Origin: Rhodocollybia butyracea
Taxonomy: Eukaryota > Basidiomycota > Agaricomycetes > Agaricales > Omphalotaceae
Length of the DNA: 64,000 nt
Reading direction: 5' to 3'
Assembly (NCBI GenBank): GCA_015501585.1
Contig: JADNRY010000090.1
Coordinates: 124,001 to 188,000, forward strand
Shown here: in pieces, positions 11,871 through 22,031 of the stretch
How positions within the stretch are numbered: the stretch's first letter is position 1
Layout of the letters: every line of letters begins with the position of its first letter
The notes under the pieces: model-generated
Databases searched by the model: none
What the model was told of the DNA's origin: nothing
The model's input: the letters and a program-made list of their open reading frames with translations, nothing else
Translations under genes and position numbers: made by a program

Positions 11871-12148
11871 TTCCTCATACATCGCACAAGAAAAGCAGCT
11901 GGCTGCTACTCTCGAACGTACTCGACTTGTTCAGATTAGTTCAAAATATATCGTTTCTTTGGAAACCCAACGTTTACTCCTGAACAGTGGTGATGCAACC
12001 GATCTTCCATTTCCTCATACATTGCACAAGAAAAGCAGCTGGCTGCTACTCTCGAGCGTACTCGACTTGTTCAGATTAGTTCAAAATATATTGTTTCTTT
12101 GGAAACCCAATGTTACTCCTGAACAGTGGTGATGCAACCAATCTTCCT
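11871..12148. repeat. Tandem duplication, 2 x ~140 bp
   Basis: TTCCTCATACATYGCACAAG begins copies at 11871 and 12011, and both end in GATGCAACCRATCTTCC. The copies differ by a few substitutions and one base of length. They follow directly after the acidic tail of the SPT16 pseudogene. Confidence 0.85.
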
Positions 12149-15015
12149 ACAGAGTGGTGAACATTTGCAGCCACTGCACCGCTGTTACTGTCCCTACCCA
12201 GTGCGAGGCGGCAATATTCTATACCAATGTGGCATATCGTATTACCCCAGTGCACCCAGCTCAGCGGAACGCTCTCTGCTTGGCATGGGAGGGGAAGGGA
12301 AGTCAGGGCAGAGTACGCAGTGTACTTTGTGCTTGCATCCCCAATTTACAAGTAGCAGGGCCTCTGGGCCCTGCTAAACCCTACTAACGTGTGTCGACAA
12401 CTTCTTTGCTATTTCCTTGGACCTTGAAGGAGATGAGACGATTCTCCACATCCCCGCTGTATTGAGAGCGTCCCTCGCCCTTACCCATCGCGAAGACAAG
12501 TCTTCTTTGAAATCTTTGACTTTTTTTTTGTGTCATATCCCGCGCAGCTGGTTCTTTCACTGCCCGCCTCTCCTTAATTCTGCGCTGCCTTTTGTTCTCT
12601 TGCCAAGACCAGTTTCACTCTCGCCCTTTTGTTTCTTGTGCATCTTGCTGACCCTAATTGTCGTGTGAAGTGCCTTGTCGTCGTTCTTCCTTTTCGACAC
12701 TTCTCATTCGCCGTCTGGTTATCAGTTTTCGCGCGCCACAATGCGCTACATCGCCATTGTTCCGCTTCGACGCTTCATATTCACCATCTGATTATATTGC
12801 ATCGCCATTCCTCTGTTTCGACTACTTTCGTTCGCTGTGCTTGTTTGTTTCCGATTTGCTGTCGCATTGGCTCACTCTCGCCTGCCGTTAGCATTGCGCT
12901 ATGACTCCGACTCCGACATCGTTGATACGCCCCGAGACTTTTTGAGTCTAAAACTAGACTTAAAGCTCACTACTGGATAGTCTTTGCATGATATGTAGTG
13001 TTCATACCACCTGGAGGACTTCTCCCAATGCTGTGTTCACTGAAACCCAAATTGGACAAGCTCGTACAACGCCTGTATTGCCACCGCCTCACGCGCACGA
13101 CGGCCTAACATTGATATCAAAACATCGGCCATTTCGGCCCATACTCTCAATTTGATATAATTGATTTACTTGAAACTACCTCATCAGGAGGCCGTTTTCT
13201 ATGAAACCTTCGATGTTGCAGACCGTTTGGACGATTCTTACATCGTTTCACTAGTTAGCACTCGATTACAAGCTTTCCCTTCCATAGGAAATGCTTACTC
13301 AGAATGATAATACCTTACTAAGGGTATAAAACTTAGAACATGCAAAAGGGCAATCTGGGGCAAGAAATAAAATGTACCAGAGACCCTGAAGCACTAGAAC
13401 GAACGAAAGCAGTGCATAGGCATCCGACGGCATCGAAATACCGGTATCCAGGGTACTTCTCCGGTCCCAGAACATGGTTACATCAGTTGTTGGGATAAAT
13501 GCCTCATTTTCAAATAATTGCATAGCATGATGATACAGGACAAGAGTGGGGGTCAAACCGAGTCCGAACAGGTCCCGTCGATGTCCCCTGCCCTCCCGCA
13601 TTATACTCCATGATTCCCCCGACCATAGAGACGAGATTTGAGTAGGTACTAGGAGGAGACATACCTATATTTCTATAGATATGCTCATACTTCAATGCCC
13701 ATCAATCAGAGACCTTAGAAAATTTATGAACCCTTGAAACGAGTTTATACAAGTTGGAAATACGGTACAACGTCCCGATACCGGGTGGTTTTCCGATGCT
13801 CCAGCATAGAACTGAGATCTGTCCCCTTGGAGCAGTATTTCAAAGATTAGAATGAAACTTGATGTTGCAGGGCTTAGATGACAATTATCGAAGCGAGAAT
13901 AGCTGAGATACATCGTTCTTCAAGTCCTCCCTCACTTATAGAACCTGTGAACTACTGGTTCACACTTACTTACAGTCATAAGTCACTGTAAGTACTGACA
14001 ATCAAGAATGAATGAAAAAGAACATACCAAGAACTCGAGATTGAACATCTATGATCCGAAATGGAACTGAATAGAGTGAAACGACCTCATGGGGCGGTCT
14101 CTGTTCACCGTTTCCGGGTCTGATGTAAAATTTCACAATAGAATTGACCATATGATGCCATACAGCCTCGTATGCAGAGCACATGCTCCCCTTACCAATA
14201 CTCTTGGCTTCCTTGGGTATATAATCAAGGGGAGACCTCCAGAAAGAGCAGGCATCCCTCCCCCCCCCAGGTTAACTGGCTTGCTGTCAAGCTTGTAGTA
14301 ATAGGGTGCTTCTGGCAGAAGAAAGAACAGAATTATTCAGAGTGCTTTTGCTTCTGACAGAACTTGAATGAACTTGGATTGCATTTGAACAGACAAAGAA
14401 AGAGATCTTGCACTTGTTGTTGTTGTTGTTGATTGATTGAAAGTTAAAGTCCCAGTCTTGTCTTGTTTGAAAGTTTTGAAGTCCAGAGTCTTGTTTTGAA
14501 AGGAATAGTTAAAGTACAAAGAGAACCCCAGAGACTATAGAGCATTTTGTGCAATAGAGTCCATTGATCAATCTTGAATTACCCCAGAACTCAAAAGTCT
14601 GATTGTGTGTTGGTGTTGGTGTTGTTTTGCCTTCTGCCCACATACCCATAGTTAGCCCTATCATCGTCCTTCCATTGTCTTTCATTGTTCACACTAGCGC
14701 GTCTAGTTGCTGTACGCCTACTCGCTCTCCTGATTCTTCAGTATATCTTACTTGTCATTCCAAACTCAAAGGATGCTTAGATGGTGGTTAAGTAAATTAC
14801 TTGTATTCCAGTAGTTTTGGTTAAGGATGGTTGCCATGATTTGCGTTCAATTCTTAGAACAGTGTCTCCCGCTCCTACTCTCCGGACATCTAATAAACTT
14901 TCTTCATGTACAGAAGACAGTCTGAAAGACTGATGAAGGCGCAGATCCATCATTTCTTTTTAAGTTTTTCCAAGCGCCGTCACATGGTTATTTTCGCGTC
15001 TTTCTTCCTTCTTTC
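12149..15015. other. Long stretch without a recognised gene
   Basis: Several short open frames exist but none shows a known family. A T/C-rich segment (about 12500-12900) resembles fungal promoter or intron sequence. The stretch 14820-15010 is pyrimidine-rich and directly precedes the gene starting at 15016, so it probably holds its promoter. No inverted ends or tandem arrays were noticed. Confidence 0.35.
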
Positions 15016-18000
15016 ATGTCTGGCGGAAACAAACATCGTAACTCTGCTTCAGTTCATTCTCAGAAAAAGCCGAAAACCTCCGGCTCCCAACCCTCTAAAA
15101 AAGCAAATGGCCCCAAAAAGCCAAGACAGGTGGGCCACGTCCAAGCCTATGCGAGGACGTTCAATGCATCTGCAGAGGGCGCAATACCGAAAGGTAAGTT
15201 GTTGGACCTCTTTGTAGAACCAGCCAGTTTATCTCGTTCTGCAAGCGCTTAGAATTGAGAAAAGATGGATTGGGTTGGTTTGTCTTATAAGGTTTCCATA
15301 CCGCACATACTACAACTCCACAGAACTTAATGAACAAGAACAGGCTTACCTTCGACAGTTTCGCGCGGGCACTTCAGGAAACAGTGGGTGATCCGTGCTC
15401 CAAGGCGGAATAGTTGCTGACAGGTTCGGCGTTACTACCTCACAAGATAGTACTTTGGATATTCCGCATACCTTGGACGATGAGACCCAGCAAGACAGTG
15501 ACGTTACAATGGAATATGGTGAAGGAGACGAAGGAGGCGATGGAGACGAAGGAGACGACGGAGATGAAGGAGATGATGTGAGCGAAAATCTACTTCTTTT
15601 GATTTTTCCACTAATGTACATACATTCCATTTCTTCAGATGGTTATCAAGGACGTGACGAAGGAGAACAAGAACAAGAACAAACAGAATGGAACCAGGGC
15701 AAAAGTCCTTCAAAGCGATCTTGCTTCTGATGCGCTTGCAAAGATAAGTAAACAGGCGGTGAGAAAGGCGATCTGCCTTCTGGATATGTTTCCTTCTGAC
15801 AAGATGTTTGCCTGGGAAGTACTGGAAGAGGAGTTGGTTTCGCAGCAAGGTGATGATAACCAGATACTCGAGGATTTACGTGAGACCAAGAAGGATCCTC
15901 AGGCACTGGATAAGTTGCTACGCTGGGTGAATTCCTTCTGCTCTTCCAATGCTCCCATTCTAAACCCTCTTACCAGATGGGTTATAGTGAATCTGATGTT
16001 CGTTATGCCTTAGCGCAACAGACCAGAACACTCGTGGATCCTTATTTCGGTTTTAGCTCAGTGGATGAGGGAGGGCCTCAGGTAAAGGCTTCTTCCTTTT
16101 TATTTCCTTTAATTGCTCTAAGAATGTTTTCTTGAGGCGGAATTGGCCAACTGGCTGATGGGCGAAGGCCGATACCACTGTGAAGGTGTCGACTTCAAGG
16201 TAATTCTTTTGTCTTTTCCCTATCTTTTTTCGTCACTGGTTTTGTTTTATTCAGGAAAAGAAGTCGGGAAAGCCTTTCTATTCTTCGCTCATTGCCCAAA
16301 TCCTTCGTGCATTCTTAGTCGACGCGCAAAATAAGACAACTTATCGCCTCATAACTACAGAACTGCATCGACTCCAACATGTGCCAGGATGTCTGATAGC
16401 TGCAGTGACGGCGACGGTATTTGTTTCAACTTCTTGTCAACCTGCTCAAACCCTCATTTGCAGATCTATCACTGTATAACGGAGCATGCGAGTGGAATGA
16501 GGCAGAGTATACATATCTCAGGAAAAAATCTCCGGGATCAGTCAGTGAACAACAGTCCATTGGTTTACTGTCACTAACTCGCTTTATCATAATTTTGCTG
16601 TAGATACAACGCCATATGGGAAAGCATTGACAGGATTTGGGTGAACTCTCCGCCATACTTCAATTTTCTAGAGAAAAAAACTTATGAAAGAATGAGGTAG
16701 GTTGTTGGTCGCACTTATCTAGCTAGGCCCTCATATGTAATAACGCTTTAGAGCACCCAGTCATTCGCTTCTTTCTGTTCAAACATTCGATTATGACGCA
16801 TTGTCATCTTTTGCAGAAAGTGAGGAGAAGAAGGACGAGGAGAAGAAGAAGGAGGCGGCAGAGAAGAAGGAAGCAAAGAAGAAGAAGGAGGAGGCAAAGA
16901 AGAAGGAAGAGGCAAAGAAGAAGGAGGAGGCAAAAAAAACCAGCGAAGAAGAACGAGGAGACAAAGAAAGCAACGAAGCCGCCGAAGAAGAAGGAGGGGC
17001 AAAGAAGAGGGAGGAGGAGGAGAAGCCGACAAAGGGGGAGGAGAAGCCAACAAAGGGGGAGAAGCCAACAAAGGGGGAGGCAAAGCCGACAAAGGGGGAG
17101 GCAAAGCCGACAAAGGGGGAGGAGAAGCCGACAAAGCGGAAGCCAGAGGCGAGGATTCCAGAGATAGCATTGAAGAAGGCAGAGAACAAGAATGCGATAA
17201 AGCTAAAGGCGACAAAAGAGGTGAAGACGGCAGGGAAGATGATGAGCGAAACGGAGGAGAACTTGAGGAACGAGGCTAAGAGCAAGAAGGGGGAACCGGA
17301 TCCCAAGAGGAGGAGTGTGGTAAACTCAAGCAATGGCGAGACTTCTGACGCAGAGTCTAACTGTGACAGTGAGGGCGCTGAGTCCGATGAAGCACCCAAC
17401 CGAGACAGCGAGGGCTTTGACCATGCGTCCGGCAGTGACAACAACAACAACAACGGTGACAATGACGGCAACAACGGCAACAATGGCAACAACAACGGCA
17501 ACAATGGCAACAACAACGGCAACAACAACGGCAACAACGGCAACAGCGGCGACGGCGACAACAACGGCAAAGACAACAGCAACGGCGACAACAACGGCGA
17601 CGACAGCAACAACGGCGACGGCAGCAACAACGGCAGTGGAAACGACAACGACAACGAGGGCTCCAAGCTCAAACACAAGGACTCGGATGGAAAGTCCAGC
17701 CATGAGGGTGAGGGTTTGACGAAGGGTCCAACCGCGATAGTAAGGGGCCCGGCGACAGTGGCAGCCGCAGGTCCAATGCTGGAGACAAGGGGTTTGGCGC
17801 AGTGTTCGACAGTGAAGACACAGGAACTCCCAAGGTGCCCATTGTCAGGGCGGAGGAAGGTGGAGCTTTCAGCATCAAGTCGAAAGCGGAGGGATCAGAT
17901 CATCGCCCAGACAATAGCCCAAAACTGGACGTTAGGAAGGAAATCGGGAGCAAGATGGGGATAACAGATTTAGAAGATGTGATAGAGCTTGACAGTGACG

Positions 18001-18197
18001 ACAATGCGGATGGAAAGGAGGGAAATATACAATCCCCGAGCATGAGCAGGAATTCTGGCAAGGTGGAAGAACAAGACGTGGGAGGGAAGAAACCCAAAGG
18101 GCGAAAAAACACCAGAGGAGCAAAAAGCGCCGGGAACACTGGGGTGCAGAGAAATCTAAGATCCAAGACAATGGCTGGAAGCAATGAGGGTCGGTGA
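15016..18197 (+). CDS. Multi-exon gene of unknown function with low-complexity C-terminus (DUF6532-like core suspected)
   Basis: The start is MSGGNKHRNSASVHSQKKPK, a basic N-terminus ending at a GTAAGT donor (about 15191). Likely later exons are 15395-15578 (acidic, GDEGGDGDEGDDGDEGDD), 15639-15930 (VRKAICLLDMFPSDKMFAWE), 16138-16198, 16254-16400 (KPFYSSLIAQILRAFLVDAQ and HVPGCLIAAVTA), a piece around 16450-16700 (RYNAIWESIDRIW) and a last long exon from about 16790. The helical middle resembles the DUF6532 domain common in Agaricomycetes, which is a tentative match. The last exon encodes Lys/Glu-rich, EKPTKGE, and Asn/Gly repeats. The natural reading frame changes near 17716 (GEGL in one frame, FDEGSNRDSKGPGD in another), implying a frameshift or sequence error. 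Exon limits are approximate; a stop in the second exon region leaves its integrity uncertain. Confidence 0.5.
16810..17140 (+). repeat. Lys/Glu-rich and EKPTKGE coding repeats
   Basis: Purine-only DNA (AAGAAGGAGG variants) encodes runs of KKEEAKKKEEAKKKEE, then six near-copies of (E)KPTKGE between about 17020 and 17130. The plus strand here is almost free of pyrimidines, so every frame of both strands is open and gives artefactual Arg- or Ser/Pro-rich proteins. Confidence 0.85.
17430..17660 (+). repeat. Asn/Gly/Asp coding repeat (AACAACGGC)n
   Basis: AACAACGGC and GGCAACAACGGC units encode NNGNNGNNNG-type sequence, passing into GDNNGDDSNNGDGSNNG. It is a trinucleotide-based low-complexity segment inside the last exon of the gene at 15016-18197 and is probably length-variable. 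Confidence 0.85.
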
Positions 18198-18545
18198 CAC
18201 AAAATATTCAGTCATTTTTCGCTACTCTTTGCATCTTCCATTCGCTTCATTCACTGTCTGCTCCATTCATCATTTGCTTTATTCGCCTTTCATATCTGCA
18301 TTTGCTCATTCTGCTGTATATATATTGTCCTATCAAATATTATTTGAGTACAGGAATAATCCCGCTGTCGCTTATTTCAGGAAAGCAAAAATGATTTCAG
18401 AACTAAATGTAAAACTGCCAGCAGCTCTGTTGAGCTTCCTTGGGTCATTGTTTGAAAGTCGGGGCTCAGCCATAGCTGTTCTGAGGTATGTCTGGGGGTT
18501 TGAAGAGACGTTCCGCGACAGCCCGAAGGCAGACCACAACATCCC
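18198..18545. other. No gene seen
   Basis: AT-rich downstream region of the preceding gene. The 124-codon frame (18184-18558) overlaps the previous stop and has no recognised domain. Confidence 0.35.
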
Positions 18546-18820
18546 TGGGACAGCCTAGGAACATCCCGAGACATTCCTGGGACAGCCCAGGGCATCCCTA
18601 GGACAGCCTAGGACAGCCCAGGGCATCCCTAGGACAGCCTAGGACAGCCCAGGGCATCCCTAGGACAGCCTAGGACAGCCCAGGGCATCCCTAGGACAGC
18701 CTAGGACAGCCCAGGGCATCCCTAGGACAGCCTAGGACAGCCCAGGGCATCCCTAGGACAGCCTAGGACAGCCCAGGGCATCCCTGGGACAGCCTAAGAA
18801 CATCCTGAGACATTCCTGGG
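18546..18820. repeat. 31-bp minisatellite, about seven units
   Basis: The unit contains GGACAGCCTAGGACAGCCCA followed by GGGCATCCCTA. AGGGCATCCC recurs at exactly 31-bp steps (about 18589, 18620, 18651, 18682, 18713, 18744, 18775). The central units are identical. Degenerate 'acatcc(c/t)gagacattcctgggac' sequences border both sides, so the array grew inside an older ~30-bp repeat. Confidence 0.95.
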
Positions 18821-20029
18821 ACGTTCTAGACGGTACTGTAGGAAAGTTCAAGTGCAGCCATAGCTATTTGAAGATATATCTGAGGGATTCACAGAGGCAT
18901 TAGGGATGCTTCCTGGGCAGGACAGGAGGCAAGTCAGTTTCTTCTTCACAAACCTCAACTGCTCACAGAGTATTAAGAATTTTCCGAAGTCATTTTGAAA
19001 GCTCTACATGGAACCTTTGTAATAATTAAAGGATGTTTCTCTGTAACCTCTGATAGGTATTGTCCTCTCAAGAGATATCTCAGAGGTATTCTAATTATCC
19101 TCCGGGCTCCTTGACTGTTCTTTAGCCACACCTGAAGCTTACAAAAGCTACTTGAGGGACATCTTGAGGATAGCCTAAAAGTACTCTCCTGGGTCTCCTT
19201 TGTTGCCTAGAAACTGAGGGAATTATAGCTCGTCCCCTGGCAGCCTATGAAATCTCGAGCTTCCAGGTCATTGGGAGCACCTGGTAGCTCCTCAGGAAGA
19301 TGTGAATCATCCTTGGCAAAGGGGTGTTTTTCCGGATGTACTCCACCTAGGACATGTCCTACCTGACCTAGGACATGGCCCAATGCAACCTGGACATGTC
19401 TTAACAAGCCTAAGACACCACAGCCTTTATGTCCTCCTTGTTACGAGGGCAATTTATTGCCAAGTTTCTGTTCTGAAAGATCGGTACCTTAAGGGCTTTA
19501 TGGTAATTACTTCCATTTTGTGGAGCATTAATTTCAAATACTTATCAATGACAAATGCCTTTCTTACTACTACTGCGTTGTAACTACACTACTTAGTACT
19601 ACTAGTGATCCCCTTCAGGGATTGACTGATGTAGCTTGTGGGGGATGGTTACTATGAAACAGTTCTTCATTTCCACTGAGCATACTTGTGTCTGAAATCA
19701 AATGCGAACAGGCATACACATATTGATAACAGATGTATTGCATTACTACTACTACTACCTACGTATGATGCATATATAGAACATTTCTACGCTGTTTCTA
19801 CGGGTTCTGAAAATCTGGGACTGACAGAGTGAACAGGGTCAACGTCTGAAACCGTAACAACAGCAGGTGCACCCAGCAGTTCTGAAGCATGGGTAAAGCG
19901 CGTGCACAAGCCGCAAACGCGGAGTTTCCGATAATAGTTGGTTGTGCAAGGCGACGCAATATGCATTGCGTGCCAACAACTTTCATGCACTATCGTGCAG
20001 CACCCACTGTGCTAAACAGCCAGGATCCA
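18821..20029. other. No gene seen
   Basis: Scattered copies of the 'gggacag' and 'gacatg' words continue to about 19430 and then fade. A few direct words such as TACTACTACTAC occur near 19745. No coding pattern is convincing. Confidence 0.35.
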
Positions 20030-20310
20030 ATGGGAGAAGTAGCAACAGCAGCAGGGGCAGGAAGCAGGAGCATAGGAACACTGAGGAACAGGAGCAGGGG
20101 AAGGGGCACGTGCCAACTAGTGCCGGTGTAGAAGCAGCAGCAGGAGTACGAGTTGGAGCATCCATGACCACAAGCGCAGGAAGCAGGAGCATAGGAGCAC
20201 AAGCAACAGGTAGGAGCAGGAGCAGGTGCCAGTGTAGGAGCAGGAGCAGCTGCAGGAGTATGAGCAGGAGCATCCATGAGCACAAGCACCACAAGCACAG
20301 ACTGCATTAG
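20030..20310. repeat. Degenerate GGAGCA / GCAGGA hexamer array
   Basis: AGGAGCAGGAGCA-type hexamers with interruptions, for example around 20085, 20205-20275. All frames on both strands are open because the repeat is a multiple of three; the resulting Ser/Arg- or Leu/Cys-rich frames are artefacts. Confidence 0.8.
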
Positions 20311-20820
20311 CACAAAGATCCAGGAGTGTTTGCACTTCGTTGTTGAGAACCTGAGTAAGTGGGCGGAGAACAGCTATATCTGCAGTGTCATATGTACATA
20401 TGTGTTATCCAATCGATTTGTTGTTCAGTTTTTTACTCAAAATAGCCCGAGTAACCGCCACGCGCCAGCGTTGGCCCACTGCTAGTACCTACATTGCTTT
20501 GCCTGACTTTGCACTCCCCATAATGTTATGCTTTTGCCTCTCCCAGTCACTCCATCCTATGCCCCTTCAGCTTGCCCAATTTTCTTACCAGGCCCTAAGG
20601 TCATTCCTCATGCTCCCAGAGCATGCTTCATCTCTGTACCCTCCCTAGGCATGCTCTAACTCACCCCAGGGCATGCCCCAACCCATCCCAGATCATGTCC
20701 TAATCTACCCTATGACATGTCCTAACCCCCAGGACATGTCTTCGGACATTCCTTCTTTTTAGTCAGGTCATTGGCACAAAAATGTAGACTAACAAGAAGG
20801 AAAATTTAGTTGCCTAAAGT
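20311..20820. other. No gene seen; short degenerate GGCATG repeats
   Basis: Between about 20585 and 20750 the words 'agggcatgcc', 'gatcatgtcc', 'gacatgtcc' recur at 25-35 bp spacing, related in style to the minisatellite at 18.6 kb. No coding pattern. Confidence 0.4.
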
Positions 20821-21041
20821 GGTTCAGAAGCATATCAGCCTGTGCAATGCCTCAATAGAGTGCCAACAAAGATACTTGAGCAGTGATTGAGAAACAGAGC
20901 TGGGCACTTGACCGGAATACTAAACCATTTTTGTTTGTTGGGGCCAGTTGGGGCCGGTGTATTCCACCCAGTGGTGATTGCAAAACGTAAGGCCTCAAAT
21001 TTAGATTTGAAACGTTTTGCAATGCGTTGCTGAACAGCTCT
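20821..21041 (-). mobile_element. Truncated MITE (end AGAGCTGTTCAGCAACG)
   Basis: The minus-strand sequence starting AGAGCTGTTCAGCAACGCAT at 21041 is the same end seen at 47271 in the right arm, where the complete element with its other end is present. Here it is cut at 20821, the breakpoint of the inverted duplication. It lies inside the gag start of the gypsy fragment. Confidence 0.75.
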
Positions 21042-21565
21042 AGTAACCATGTTAACAATAACAAATGGGTCCCAATTTGGAGTAAACGGCGGAGCGGAGT
21101 GAGTAATAATATGCATTGAAGGACTTAGTGATCGAGACAAGCTCAATGCTAACAAATGACAAGACAGGCTCAACAAAGGTGATTGGCTATCAAATATGAT
21201 GCCAATCATAGATAGATTGTTATGAGTAGCTTCATGGTCAGGCACAGACTTGAACAAGCCTGATGCCTCAAATGACCACTTGGCAGACTGAAAGGCAGTG
21301 AGAAGAGCCTGTGTCTCAGGAGAGATAGGCATCAGCAAAACGTGGGTGAGCTGGCGCCGTTGTCAGGCACTATACAGCCGTTTCCAGCGGCTCCCAGCGG
21401 CCCCCAGCGCTGTACAGTGCCGGAAAGCGGCTTCCCGTGCACCCACGTTTTGCTGATGGACATGGACATAGGCCTTCTTGACGTGAATGGGCCGTTTGGC
21501 TCAGAGAGGAATTGAACAGATTTAGGGCTCTTTCTGGAATGAACCCCCTCGCAGTGGGCTCCAGA
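21042..21565 (-). pseudogene. Gypsy gag 5' fragment and primer-binding site
   Basis: Reading from 21565 on minus, two bases after the LTR end comes TGGAGCCCACTGCGAGG, whose complement reads like the T-stem and CCA end of a tRNA, so it is a likely primer-binding site. Short gag-related coding follows (ETQALLTAFQSAKWSFEASG, then SRSLSPSMHI), homologous to 55080-55330 in this window. The gag is interrupted by the 129-bp MITE at 21330-21458 and by the truncated MITE at 21041. Confidence 0.75.
21330..21458. mobile_element. 129-bp MITE with perfect 19-bp inverted ends
   Basis: The ends are CATCAGCAAAACGTGGGTG and its exact complement. The other arm (near 46043) reads ATAGGACATGG without interruption, proving an insertion after the duplication. 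Compared with the empty site only one extra G is present, so no clear multi-base target duplication is visible. The interior has CAGCGGC repeats and could fold into a stem. No coding capacity. Confidence 0.9.
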
Positions 21566-21885
21566 TGTGAAACTCCGGTGTGTTTTGTGGGCAGACCGGG
21601 ATTTCCGAGTTCGATGGGGGCCTCAAGTAGTCCTAACATTGGTTTAATTCCCTTTTTGTATAATAGAACACAGACTGGTTAATAAACTTAGTCAAATAGA
21701 CTGTTGGTAGAAAGATAGATAGATTAATAAGTGAAATTTACAAAGAACAGCCTAGAGCTGTTAGATAAGTACCTACATATGGAAACTAAGTAACATGGTA
21801 AGTAAATATATAATATGATCAACTGAAATAACAAGTTAGTTCCTGGCCAGACAGAGGAGGAGCTCGACACTGAGCATTGGTAACA
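21566..21885 (-). mobile_element. Gypsy LTR (left-arm copy)
   Basis: On minus it begins TGTTACCAATGCTCAGTG and ends GTTTCACA, followed by a two-base spacer and the tRNA-like primer-binding site. TG..CA ends and position before a primer site define it as a 5' LTR of about 320 bp. The same sequence is at 45611-45928. The outer TG end is inferred from composition, since no target duplication could be checked. Confidence 0.65.
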
Positions 21886-22031
21886 GTCAAAGGTTTGAAC
21901 AAGCCAAATCAGTATTCTTTATTTGCACATAAACAAGATAAGTAAGTGGTGTTTTTTTCAAAACTTTCATATTCAGCTGAAAGGTTTGCCAATAATGTTT
22001 TATACTAAGATACTTAGGATCACGTCCAAGA

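Noticed and set aside
12417..12904. Overlapping small frames rich in Leu, Phe and Ser
   Set aside because: Pyrimidine-rich sequence leaves several frames open; none has a domain, consistent start or splice pattern.
16748..17703. Long Ser/Pro/Leu-, Arg- or Val/Ala-rich open frames on both strands
   Set aside because: They are shadows of purine-rich and AACAACGGC coding repeats, where stop codons are absent in all frames.
19983..20335. Leu- or Cys-rich minus-strand frames resembling membrane proteins
   Set aside because: They are translations of the GGAGCA hexamer array.
21541..21563. Possible tRNA gene end (CCCCCTCGCAGTGGGCTCCA)
   Set aside because: Only a T-stem and acceptor-like 3' end is present, without anticodon or D arm, and it adjoins an LTR end; it is the complement of a retrotransposon primer-binding site.
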